A stretch of DNA of 64,000 nt from Chloroflexota bacterium (GTDB taxonomy: Bacteria > Chloroflexota > Anaerolineae > Anaerolineales > Anaerolineaceae): NCBI GenBank assembly GCA_012517865.1, contig JAAYUC010000008.1:85767-149766 (forward strand). Direction: 5' to 3'. The notes under the pieces are model-generated. The model saw nothing but the letters and a program-made list of their open reading frames with translations. It did not search any database and was not told the origin of the DNA. Of the stretch, positions 8,830 to 16,256 are shown piece after piece. How positions within the stretch are numbered: position 1 is the stretch's first letter; each line of letters starts with the position of its first letter. A program made the translations under genes and the position numbers.

Positions 8830-9990
8830 TTGGCTGAGAATTCCATAACGCACCAGTCCCACCGGAAAACCCTGAAACTCATCAAGCTGCAGGAACAGCT
8901 CACCGGTTATCTCTTTATCCTCCCCGCACTAATCATCATATTAATCTTCGGCATTTTCCCAATTGGATATTCCATTTACATGAGCCTGTTTAACTGGCAG
9001 GTTACCAAAGGCCCCTTCATCGGGGACAAGAACTACCTGCTGATTTTTGGTTCATGGTGGAATTTGCTGGTTCTTGTTGCCGGCATAGGCTTATTAATCT
9101 TGGGCTCCTTGGTGTGGGGAAAAGCCTTCCAGTCCATGAAAAGTGGTCAGCGGCTGGCACACATTGCCGGAGCGCTGGTGCTCATTCTGGGCGGCGTGAT
9201 TTTTGTCACCGGTTGGGGAATGATGTACGAATCCGGCAATAAGGATTTCCTCAACTCTTTGATTGTGACGGTGTATTACGCCCTCGGAACGGTGCCGGCT
9301 GAGATTATCATCGGGTTAGTGCTGGCATACATCCTCTATCAGGATATCATCGGCAAAGAAGCCTTCCGGATGATTTATTTCCTGCCTTACATTACCCCTT
9401 CCATCAGCTCCGCGGTCGTATTTCAAATTATTTTCTCGAGCAGGGAGACCTCGCTGGCCAACCGGATACTCGCCCTTTTTGGCGCGGACCCGCTAAAGTG
9501 GCGCTTTGAACCCAGGCCTGTCCTGAAATTGCTGGGCATAAATGTTTCCGGGCTGGCCGGAGGACCGAGCCTGGCTTTGCTGACCATCATTATCTTCGGC
9601 ATCTGGTCTTTTGTGGGTTACAACACAGTGATTTTCTTATCCGGGCTGGGCAATATCCCCAAGGAAATTTACGAAGCCGCTGAAATTGACGGAGGCAGCA
9701 AGTGGGACCGCTTCTGGCACATCACCATCCCAATGATTTCACCGGTGACGTTTTACCTGACATTAATCGGGTTTATCGGCACTTTTAAAGCTTTCAACCA
9801 CATTTATGTGATGCGCACTCCCAGCGCGCAGAATTCAGTGGTCACAACCAGCTTATTGGTGTTTGACCGCTTTTACAAAGCCAATCAATACGGCGTTGCC
9901 ACAGCGCAGGCCATTGTCCTGTTCGTCATCATTCTGGGTCTGACGCTGGCACAAAACAAGATTATGGGAGAGCGGGTCTTCTATGGATAA
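8830..9990 (+). CDS. Sugar ABC transporter permease (MalF/UgpA type) with an extra membrane hairpin
   Basis: Protein of 386 residues; binding-protein-dependent sugar permeases are usually about 290-310. The TTG at 8830 is the start because GGAGG lies five bases upstream and no better codon exists. The first helix is LTGYLFILPALIIILIF. The cytoplasmic EAA loop that docks the ATPase is EIDGGSKWDRFWHITIPM. Between helix 1 and the conserved core there is an extra segment (about residues 70-135) with two more hydrophobic helices, which explains the length. It overlaps the second permease by 8 bp. The substrate cannot be read from sequence; a carbohydrate is expected. Confidence 0.9.
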   Translation: MAENSITHQSHRKTLKLIKLQEQLTGYLFILPALIIILIFGIFPIGYSIYMSLFNWQVTKGPFIGDKNYLLIFGSWWNLLVLVAGIGLLILGSLVWGKAFQSMKSGQRLAHIAGALVLILGGVIFVTGWGMMYESGNKDFLNSLIVTVYYALGTVPAEIIIGLVLAYILYQDIIGKEAFRMIYFLPYITPSISSAVVFQIIFSSRETSLANRILALFGADPLKWRFEPRPVLKLLGINVSGLAGGPSLALLTIIIFGIWSFVGYNTVIFLSGLGNIPKEIYEAAEIDGGSKWDRFWHITIPMISPVTFYLTLIGFIGTFKAFNHIYVMRTPSAQNSVVTTSLLVFDRFYKANQYGVATAQAIVLFVIILGLTLAQNKIMGERVFYG

Positions 9991-10873
9991 TTCAGCGGCA
10001 CTGCCTACCCAAAGAAAAGAAAAGAACGAAAACCAAGCCGGCAGGATTGTGGGGAAGGTCTTTCTTTACCTTATCCTGTTAATTGGGGCGGTTATTTTCA
10101 TTTTCCCGTTTTTCTGGATGATTTCCAACTCTCTCATGACCCTTGGCGAGACCATTACCCGCCAATTGGTGCCAAAGGTCCCGCAGTGGGTTAACTACAA
10201 GGAAGCGTGGGACCAGGCGAACTTTTCAAAGTACTTTGTAAACAGCGTGCTGGTGACGCTCGGCACCCTCACCGGGCTGCTTTTTACTTCCATCCTGGCC
10301 GGTTATGCCTTTGGAAGAATTGATTTCAAAGGGAAAAACATCCTGTTTGGGATTTTTCTGGCAACGATGATGATCCCGGAATCTGTCACGCTGATCCCAA
10401 ACTATCTGCTCATCCGAGGCAATATCATTCCACTGCCGGGAGGCACGTGGATTAATACCTATTGGGCGCTTACGATTCCCTTTATGGCGAACGCGTTCAG
10501 CATCTTCCTGCTGCGCCAGTTCTTTGCCCAGATTCCCGATGAGTTATGGGATGCCGCGCGCATAGACGGCTGTGACCATCTCAGATTTCTGGTGCAAGTG
10601 GTCATGCCTATCAGCAAGGCGCCGATTATGACCGTGCTTTTGTTCGGGTTCACAGCCTCCTGGAACGCGTTCCAATGGCCGCTGCTGGTCACAACGCGGG
10701 ATACCTGGCGGCCGCTGATGGTAGGCCTGTACGGATTTGTGCAGGAAGCCGGGCCATATACCCACTGGCTGATGGCTGGAGCTGTCATAACTATCATCCC
10801 AATCCTGATCGTTTACTTCCTCACGCAGAAGCAATTCACGCAAGGAATTGCCACAACAGGTTTGAAAGGTTAG
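9983..10873 (+). CDS. Carbohydrate ABC transporter permease (MalG/UgpE type)
   Basis: Protein of 296 residues, normal for the family. Six helices are visible, starting with VFLYLILLIGAVIFIFPFFWMI and ending ITIIPILIVYFLTQKQF. The EAA loop is AARIDGCDHLRFLVQVVMP, and the typical tail QFTQGIATTGLKG is present. It forms the heterodimeric membrane channel with the preceding permease, whose end it overlaps by 8 bp. No ATP-binding subunit gene follows; as in many carbohydrate uptake systems, a shared MsmK-type ATPase encoded elsewhere probably energises it. Confidence 0.92.
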   Translation: MDNSAALPTQRKEKNENQAGRIVGKVFLYLILLIGAVIFIFPFFWMISNSLMTLGETITRQLVPKVPQWVNYKEAWDQANFSKYFVNSVLVTLGTLTGLLFTSILAGYAFGRIDFKGKNILFGIFLATMMIPESVTLIPNYLLIRGNIIPLPGGTWINTYWALTIPFMANAFSIFLLRQFFAQIPDELWDAARIDGCDHLRFLVQVVMPISKAPIMTVLLFGFTASWNAFQWPLLVTTRDTWRPLMVGLYGFVQEAGPYTHWLMAGAVITIIPILIVYFLTQKQFTQGIATTGLKG

Positions 10874-10967
10874 GATATAATACGATGTTGGATATTACGA
10901 AGGCATATTCTCATCCTTCGATATCACGTTACTCACTAAATCAGATTCAAAATGGAGGTTTTGAAAA

Positions 10968-12413
10968 ATGAGAAGAACGAGTGTATTGTTTGTGGCAGTC
11001 ATCCTGATTGCCTCTCTGGTGCTCGGCGCGTGCGCCAAAGCAACAGAAGCCCCCGCCCCAACCGAAGCCCCGGTCAAAACCGAAGCCCCGACCGAAGCTC
11101 CAGTTGTGACTGAAGCCCCGACCGAAGCTCCGACCGAGGTTGACCCCTGGGCTGATGTGGTTCCCGCTAAGGAAATTGTTTGGTGGCATCAGCACACCGG
11201 TTCCAAGCGCGAAGCCGCGATCGCGAAAATTGTTGAGGACTTCAACAAGACCAACCCTTACGGCATCACTGTAAAAGCGGAATATGCCGGAGATTACGGC
11301 GATATCTTCAACAAAATGCTTCCTATCCTGAACACCCCCGATGTTCCTGATGTTGTCGTCGGTTACCAGAATCAGGTCGCGACCTATCAACTGGCCAATG
11401 CCATGTTTGATATGAACGAACTGATCAACCATCCCAAGTATGGTCTGACCAAAGAAGAACAGGAAGATTTCTTCCCCGGCTTCTTCGCCCAGGATGTGCT
11501 CTCCCTGTTCAACAATCAGCGCCTTGGCCTGGCCCCCAACCGCTCCATGGAAGTGATGTATTACAACATGGACTGGCTGAAGGAACTCGGCTATGATGCC
11601 CCTCCCACCACCCCCGAGCAGTTCAAAGAAATGGCTTGCAAAGCAGCCAAAACCCCCTTCAGCGGTGCCACAGAGGGCGAAGCTTCCCCCATTGGTTATG
11701 AGCTGAGCATCGATACTTCCCGCTTCGCCAGCTGGACCTTCGCCTTTGGCGGCGACATGTTCGATTACACCGCCAATCAGTTCACCCTGAACAGCGATGC
11801 CGCTGTGCAAGCCTGGACTTTCATCCAGAGCCTCTTCGCTGAAGGCTGCGCTCGCCTTGTCACTGAAAACTACGGCGATCAGACTGATTTTGGCAATGGC
11901 ACCTTGCTCTTCTCCGTTGGCTCTTCCTCCGGTCTGCCTTACTACGGCGACGCTGTCGCAGCTGACGGCACTCCCTTCGAGTGGTCTGTCGCCGCGATCC
12001 CGCACACCACCCCGGATCCTGTCCAGAATGTTTACGGCGCTTCCGTCTCCATCCCCAAGTCCACTCCTGAACGCGAACTGGCTGCCTGGCTGTTTGTCAA
12101 GTACTACACCAGCGCTGATGTGAACGCCGAGTGGGCCAAGGCTTCCGGTTACTTCCCGGTGAAGCAGTCTGTTGCCGCGAAGTTCCAGGACGTCTTTGAC
12201 GCGAATCCCGCCTACAAGACCGCCTTCGACCTGCTGAAATTTGGCAAGTTCGAGCCGCCTGTGCCTGGATACGACTTTGTGCGCGACAACGTGATTGAAC
12301 CCGTCATGACCAATATTGTTGACGACCCAACCGCGGATGTCAAAGCCCTGCTCGATCAGGCCAACATTGACGCGAACGCCATCCTTGCTGAGCAGATGGC
12401 TCAGGTCAAGTAA
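10968..12413 (+). CDS. Extracellular sugar-binding lipoprotein of the ABC importer
   Basis: Solute-binding protein of 481 residues (family 1, MalE-like). It has a lipobox (LVLGAC, Cys22), then a repetitive TEAP linker (residues about 25-55) that works as a flexible stalk, then the binding fold beginning EIVWWHQHTGSKREAAIAKIVEDFN. Good GGAGG lies before the ATG. It is the third gene of the importer operon after a 94-bp gap, and a strong terminator follows it. Codons are strongly biased toward C-ending forms compared with its neighbours, as expected for a highly expressed binding protein. The ligand is unknown. Confidence 0.92.
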   Translation: MRRTSVLFVAVILIASLVLGACAKATEAPAPTEAPVKTEAPTEAPVVTEAPTEAPTEVDPWADVVPAKEIVWWHQHTGSKREAAIAKIVEDFNKTNPYGITVKAEYAGDYGDIFNKMLPILNTPDVPDVVVGYQNQVATYQLANAMFDMNELINHPKYGLTKEEQEDFFPGFFAQDVLSLFNNQRLGLAPNRSMEVMYYNMDWLKELGYDAPPTTPEQFKEMACKAAKTPFSGATEGEASPIGYELSIDTSRFASWTFAFGGDMFDYTANQFTLNSDAAVQAWTFIQSLFAEGCARLVTENYGDQTDFGNGTLLFSVGSSSGLPYYGDAVAADGTPFEWSVAAIPHTTPDPVQNVYGASVSIPKSTPERELAAWLFVKYYTSADVNAEWAKASGYFPVKQSVAAKFQDVFDANPAYKTAFDLLKFGKFEPPVPGYDFVRDNVIEPVMTNIVDDPTADVKALLDQANIDANAILAEQMAQVK

Positions 12414-12435
12414 GCTTTCGTAAAAGCTCGTACAG

Positions 12436-12468
12436 AAACCCCCTCGGGGATACCTGAGGGGGTTTTTT
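12436..12468 (+). terminator. Rho-independent terminator after the ABC importer operon
   Basis: AAACCCCCTC and GAGGGGGTTT form a stem around GGGGATACCT and run into a seven-T tract. It ends the binding-protein transcript and lies immediately upstream of the ssrA -10 box. Confidence 0.92.
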
Positions 12469-12470
12469 TG

Positions 12471-12479
12471 TGCTATACT
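12471..12479 (+). promoter_or_regulatory. Extended -10 promoter of ssrA
   Basis: TGCTATACT (TGn plus TATACT) lies nine bases before the first G of the tmRNA at 12489, a suitable distance. The -35 position falls inside the preceding terminator and shows no match, so the extended -10 probably compensates. Confidence 0.7.
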
Positions 12480-12488
12480 TTGCTTGAC

Positions 12489-12884
12489 GGGGATGCCAGG
12501 TCTCGACGGGAGAGGCTGGTCCCGGATTGCGAGCCGAGAGGTACCGACCTCGTAAAATCAGTACAACCAACAAGTGCCAAAAGCACAAACTACGCTACCC
12601 TCCCTCTCGCTGCATAAGCGGGAGCGAAGTAGCTGACCTCCAGAAGTGAGGTCGCGTCTCCTGAGGCCGTCTTTCTGGCCGGACTCAGTCAAGGCGTCAT
12701 AAAAGCCGGAACGCTGCCAGGTGCGCCGTGAACCTGGCCTAAGAGGGCTTTCGGGTCCAAGCGGATAGTCTGCGTGAAGTTTGGTCAGTTGACCTTCACG
12801 CGGATGAAATTGAATAACTGACTACGCTCGTAGAAATCCGAGGGTCTAATCTTTCGGACGCGGGTTCGACTCCCGCCATCTCCA
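12489..12884 (+). ncRNA. ssrA: Transfer-messenger RNA (tmRNA)
   Basis: The tRNA-like ends pair as GGGGATG with CATCTCC, including the G-U pair at position 3 typical of tmRNA, and the 3' part has a T-arm (GGGTTCGACTCCC). The interior holds a tag reading frame that ends SAKSTNYATLPLAA before TAA, and several stems with GC-rich pseudoknot-like pairings. The genome has ACCT after the acceptor stem, so the full CCA is not encoded. With SmpB, tmRNA rescues stalled ribosomes and tags the unfinished peptide for proteolysis. The exact resume codon is not certain. A minus-strand ORF in the track here is a shadow. Confidence 0.95.
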
Positions 12885-12888
12885 CCTA

Positions 12889-12918
12889 AAAAGAAACCGG
12901 TTCAGGCCGGTATCTTTT
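12889..12918. terminator. Inverted repeat between ssrA and ligA, probable bidirectional terminator
   Basis: AAAAGA-A-ACCGG and CCGGT-A-TCTTTT pair around TTCAGG. A-rich and T-rich flanks serve both directions, and the two genes converge here. The GC core is only five pairs, so termination may be partial. Confidence 0.55.
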
Positions 12919-12971
12919 CTTAAGCAAGGCTTCGCGGGTTTTGTTCGCCCGACAATCTGAGTTCCCTGGAG

Positions 12972-14996
12972 CTATTTGTCTATCAGGGTTTTCAGGCCGT
13001 TTTCATCGAGCATTGGAATGCCTAATTCAAGCGCTTTGGCGTATTTGGAACCCGGATTCTCGCCCAGCAGCAAGTAACTGGTCTTTTTGCTGACCGAAGA
13101 AGACACATTCCCGCCGTGCTGCAGTATCAGCGCTTCCGCCTGTTCGCGGCTGAGGTTCGGCAGAGTGCCTGTGATGACGAACGTCAGCCCCTGAAGGGGC
13201 TGCGCGGCCGTTTGCTCTGGAGATTCCGATTTTTCCCGCGGCCATACCCCAAACTCACGCAGTTTACGAAGCAGTTCCTGATTGTGCGGCTGCGCGAACC
13301 AAGTGGTTATCGACTCGGCGATGTTTGGGCCAATCCCTTCCAGGTTTGTCAGTTCTTCCAACGAGGCCCGGCTCAGCGCGTCGAGGTCTTGGAATGTTCG
13401 CGCTAACTTTCGGGCAGCCACTTCGCCAACGCCGTGAATGCCAAGACCGATAATCAGCCGCTCCAAAGGCTGGTTTTTGGAAGCCTCGATTGCCTGCAGC
13501 AGGTTTTCGGCTTTCTTTTCTCCAAACTTTTCGAGGCGCAGGAGTTCTTCGCGCTTGAGGGCGTACAAATCCGCGGCGGAACGTACAAGGCCGTTCTCCA
13601 CCAGCTGCGCGACAATCTGTGAGCCGAGCCCGGAGATGTCCATCGCGCCTCTGGATACAAAGTTTTCGATAACCCGCACCAACTGGGCCGGGCAGCTGCT
13701 GTTCAAGCAGTAATATGCCACTTCATCCGGGTCCTTATGGATTGGACTGCCGCAGGAAGGACATTCGGAGGGAACAGGGAAAGGTTTTTCGCTGCCGCTG
13801 CGTTTTTCCGGAAGAGGACCAAGAATGTAAGGGATGACTTCGCCGGCGCGTTTCAACAGTACCTGGTCGCCGATGCGGATATCTTTATCCCGAATGAAGT
13901 CAAAGTTGTGCAGGGTCGCCTGGCGCACAATTACACCGCCAATGCTGACCGGCTTGAGCACTGCAAGGGGAGTAAGCACGCCGGTTCTGCCGACATTCAC
14001 CTGAATATCCAGCAGGGTGGTTTCAACTTCCTGCCCCGGATACTTGAAAGCCAGAGCGCCGCGCGGGTCTTTTCCGGAAAAACCCAGCCGGCGCGCCAGC
14101 TGCTGGTCATTGAGCTTGATGACGATGCCGTCGGCTTCGTAGGGCCAGGTGTGCCGTGCAGCAGCCTGCTCTTCGCAAATTCTGATTGCCTCTTCAATGT
14201 TTGCCGCCTTCCAGGACAATGGATTAACCGGAAAACCTAGCTCTTGGAGGTAAGCCAGGATTCCGCTTTGGGTATCAGGAGTTTCATCGGAGGAAACCAG
14301 GATTTGGTAGACAAAAATCTTGAGCGGCCGCTTTGCCGTGATGCTGGGGTCCAGCTGGCGCAGCGAGCCTGCAGCGGTGTTGCGGGGATTTAGATAGGGT
14401 TTTTCGCCGCGCTGTTCCAGTTCCGCGTTCAAGCGCTCAAAGTCCTCTTTGAAAATGATTGCTTCTCCGCGCACAACCAGGTGGTCAGGCGCTTTCATAT
14501 CACCCGAAACCGGGACGCGCAGCGGGAGCATGGGTACCGTTCTGAGGTTTTCGGTGATATCTTCGCCAACCAGCCCATCACCGCGCGTGGCTCCGAGCGT
14601 GAACAGCCCCTGCTCGTATGTCAGTACGACGGTCAGTCCGTCAAGTTTTGGCTCAAGGATGTAATCCGCATGCGCGACTGCCGGGTCAAGGCGCAGGATG
14701 CGCTCATACCAATCCAAAGTATCCTGGCGTCCAAAACCATTGGCAAGGCTGAGCACCGGCGTCGGGTGTTCGACTTTTCGGAATTTGTCCAGCGGCGCGC
14801 CGCCGCTGCGCTGGGTGGGTGAATCAGGCGTGATGAGTTCCGGATGAAGCGTCTCGAGGTCTTTCAGCCGCTTGTAGAGCTGGTCATATTCGTAATCACT
14901 AATGACCGGCGCGTCTAATGTGTGGTACAGATAGTTGTGATAGTGCAATTGCTTGCGAAGATTCTCAATTTCCTGGCGGATGTCCTCTTCACCCAT
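12972..14996 (-). CDS. ligA: NAD-dependent DNA ligase
   Basis: LigA joins nicks with NAD as cofactor in replication and repair. The ATG at 14996 is preferred over the ORF-track start because AGAGGTG lies six bases upstream, giving 674 residues, the usual size. Domains in order: Ia (HYHNYLYHTLDAPVISDYEYD), adenylation with the nucleophilic Lys in EPKLDG (K117) and NPRNTAAGSLRQLD, OB fold, a four-Cys zinc finger (CPSCGSP...YYCLNSSCPAQ), helix-hairpin-helix repeats (LIIGLGIHGVGEVAARKLA) and a C-terminal BRCT (LTFVITGTLPNLSREQAEAL). All are intact. The tRNA-Arg gene lies just upstream. Confidence 0.97.
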   Translation of the reverse strand: MGEEDIRQEIENLRKQLHYHNYLYHTLDAPVISDYEYDQLYKRLKDLETLHPELITPDSPTQRSGGAPLDKFRKVEHPTPVLSLANGFGRQDTLDWYERILRLDPAVAHADYILEPKLDGLTVVLTYEQGLFTLGATRGDGLVGEDITENLRTVPMLPLRVPVSGDMKAPDHLVVRGEAIIFKEDFERLNAELEQRGEKPYLNPRNTAAGSLRQLDPSITAKRPLKIFVYQILVSSDETPDTQSGILAYLQELGFPVNPLSWKAANIEEAIRICEEQAAARHTWPYEADGIVIKLNDQQLARRLGFSGKDPRGALAFKYPGQEVETTLLDIQVNVGRTGVLTPLAVLKPVSIGGVIVRQATLHNFDFIRDKDIRIGDQVLLKRAGEVIPYILGPLPEKRSGSEKPFPVPSECPSCGSPIHKDPDEVAYYCLNSSCPAQLVRVIENFVSRGAMDISGLGSQIVAQLVENGLVRSAADLYALKREELLRLEKFGEKKAENLLQAIEASKNQPLERLIIGLGIHGVGEVAARKLARTFQDLDALSRASLEELTNLEGIGPNIAESITTWFAQPHNQELLRKLREFGVWPREKSESPEQTAAQPLQGLTFVITGTLPNLSREQAEALILQHGGNVSSSVSKKTSYLLLGENPGSKYAKALELGIPMLDENGLKTLIDK

Positions 14997-15067
14997 AATC
15001 ACCTCTGCCATACAGAATGCGGGCAATATTGGCAGGCTTTCCCCATCCTTCGCCTGAGGTTAACAAA

Positions 15068-15139
15068 TGTTCCCGGTGAGACTCGAACTCACATGACCGG
15101 CTCCGGGGGCCGATGCCTTGTCCATTAGGCCACGGGAAC
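15068..15139 (-). tRNA. tRNA-Arg (anticodon CCG)
   Basis: Read on the minus strand, the acceptor stem is GTTCCCG/CGGGAAC, the D-arm GCC...GGC, the anticodon loop CCCCGGA (anticodon CCG, codon CGG) and the T-arm GTGAGTTCGAGTCTCAC. CCA is not encoded. It lies just upstream of ligA in the same direction. Confidence 0.93.
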
Positions 15140-15190
15140 AGCCTGCATATTATACCTAAAAACGGTTTTTTTGCGGCAGGTCAGGCCAGG

Positions 15191-15592
15191 TTACAACCCC
15201 AGCGCGCGCAGCATCTCGGGGTATTCGCGAACCATTTCCGGTTGTTTTTGGAAACCAGCCAGCGGCCTGCCGGGGCCGACCGGAACGATATGAAAATGCA
15301 GATGAAATACCGTCTGGCGGGCGAATTTTCCGGAGTTATTGAACAAATGCATATTCTCAATGCCAAGCTTATCCTGATATAAGCGAACCACCTGTTTAAT
15401 GGCTGAGCCGGTCTGACAGAGCACATCCTCCGGAACGCTGAATAAATCCGCGTAATGCGCTTTTGGAATTACCAGCGTGTGGTACTCCATCACCGGTTCC
15501 AAATCCAGAAATGCCAGGGCGTGTTCGGTCTCCAGCACCTTCCAACAGGGAATTTCCCCACTGACTATTCGGCAAAAAACGCAATCATCCAT
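15191..15592 (-). CDS. HIT-family nucleotide hydrolase/transferase
   Basis: Protein of 133 residues. It has the N-terminal CVFCRIVSGEIP of the Hint/HIT branch and the active-site histidine triad HLHFHIVP (His97, His99, His101). HIT enzymes hydrolyse or transfer nucleotides on phosphoramidate or AMP-linked substrates; Hint-type members act on AMP-lysine-like substrates. It is the last gene of a four-gene operon and overlaps the DUF2344 gene by 8 bp. The specific substrate is not deducible. Confidence 0.92.
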   Translation of the reverse strand: MDDCVFCRIVSGEIPCWKVLETEHALAFLDLEPVMEYHTLVIPKAHYADLFSVPEDVLCQTGSAIKQVVRLYQDKLGIENMHLFNNSGKFARQTVFHLHFHIVPVGPGRPLAGFQKQPEMVREYPEMLRALGL

Positions 15593-16256
15593 GTTTAGTC
15601 ATTTCATCCGCATTAAATATCAGCGCTGTGCGGCGGACCTGATAGCTTCCGGCGGTCAGGCCCAGCAAACTCAACAGCTCGTCGGGGCGCCCATTGGCTT
15701 CCGGCGTGGATTTCATTCTCAGACTCAATTCCAGCCCTTCCGCGGTTCGCTGCCAATTGGCGGCAAGGAGCAAATCTTTCAGGTCCACGGTTTTCGCGCG
15801 TCTGCTGAAAGGAATGCTCTCCCGGGCAAGCAAGGCCGAGAGTTTCGCCGCCACTTCCTGGGTGTCAATCTCCGGGAGAAAACTGACGTGGTATTCCGAC
15901 GCCAGCAGGCTGGACTGCAGGCTCGGAGCCTGGTTTGGCACCGCTTCTATGTGCCTGATGGTAATATCCCGCGGCAGAGCGGCGCTCAGCCTCTGCTGCA
16001 CTTCCTGCAGGTCGATTTCTGTATCCAGCCAAAAATCCAGGAATTCCGCTTCAGAGGAGAAACCCAGCGGCAGCGCGCTGGCAATGCTCAGCCGCGCTTT
16101 GGGATTAAAGCCCTGGCTGTACCGCAGCGGCAGGCCGGAGCGACGCAGGGCACGTTCAAACAGCCTTTGCAGGTCCAAATGACCGGTAAAGCGCAGGTCG
16201 CCGTCTTTGGAGAATTGCACCCGGATGCGAACAGGCGGTGTATTGTTCATGGGCAC
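15585..16256 (-). CDS. DUF2344 / TIGR03936 radical-SAM-associated protein
   Basis: Protein of 223 residues starting with RVQFSKDGDLRFTGHLDLQRLFERALRRSGLPL, the usual opening of DUF2344 proteins. In many bacteria this domain is fused to the C-terminus of a TIGR03960 radical SAM protein or encoded just after it; here it is separate and its start overlaps the radical SAM gene by 10 bp. The function of the pair is not established. The usual partner in other genomes, ribosomal protein L21 (rplU), is not present here. Confidence 0.85.
   Translation of the reverse strand: MPMNNTPPVRIRVQFSKDGDLRFTGHLDLQRLFERALRRSGLPLRYSQGFNPKARLSIASALPLGFSSEAEFLDFWLDTEIDLQEVQQRLSAALPRDITIRHIEAVPNQAPSLQSSLLASEYHVSFLPEIDTQEVAAKLSALLARESIPFSRRAKTVDLKDLLLAANWQRTAEGLELSLRMKSTPEANGRPDELLSLLGLTAGSYQVRRTALIFNADEMTKHG

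Noticed and set aside
11040-11150. Short direct repeats (GAAGCCCC...ACCGAAGC) that might suggest a CRISPR or satellite
   Set aside because: They are in-frame TEAP repeats of a lipoprotein stalk, with no spacer structure.
10947-12005. A 352-codon minus-strand ORF with Gly/Phe-rich repeats
   Set aside because: It is antisense to the sugar-binding protein; the repeats mirror the TEAP codons. No ribosome-binding site or family match.
12406-12588. 60-codon minus ORF across the terminator and tmRNA
   Set aside because: It overlaps a terminator and a structural RNA; not coding.
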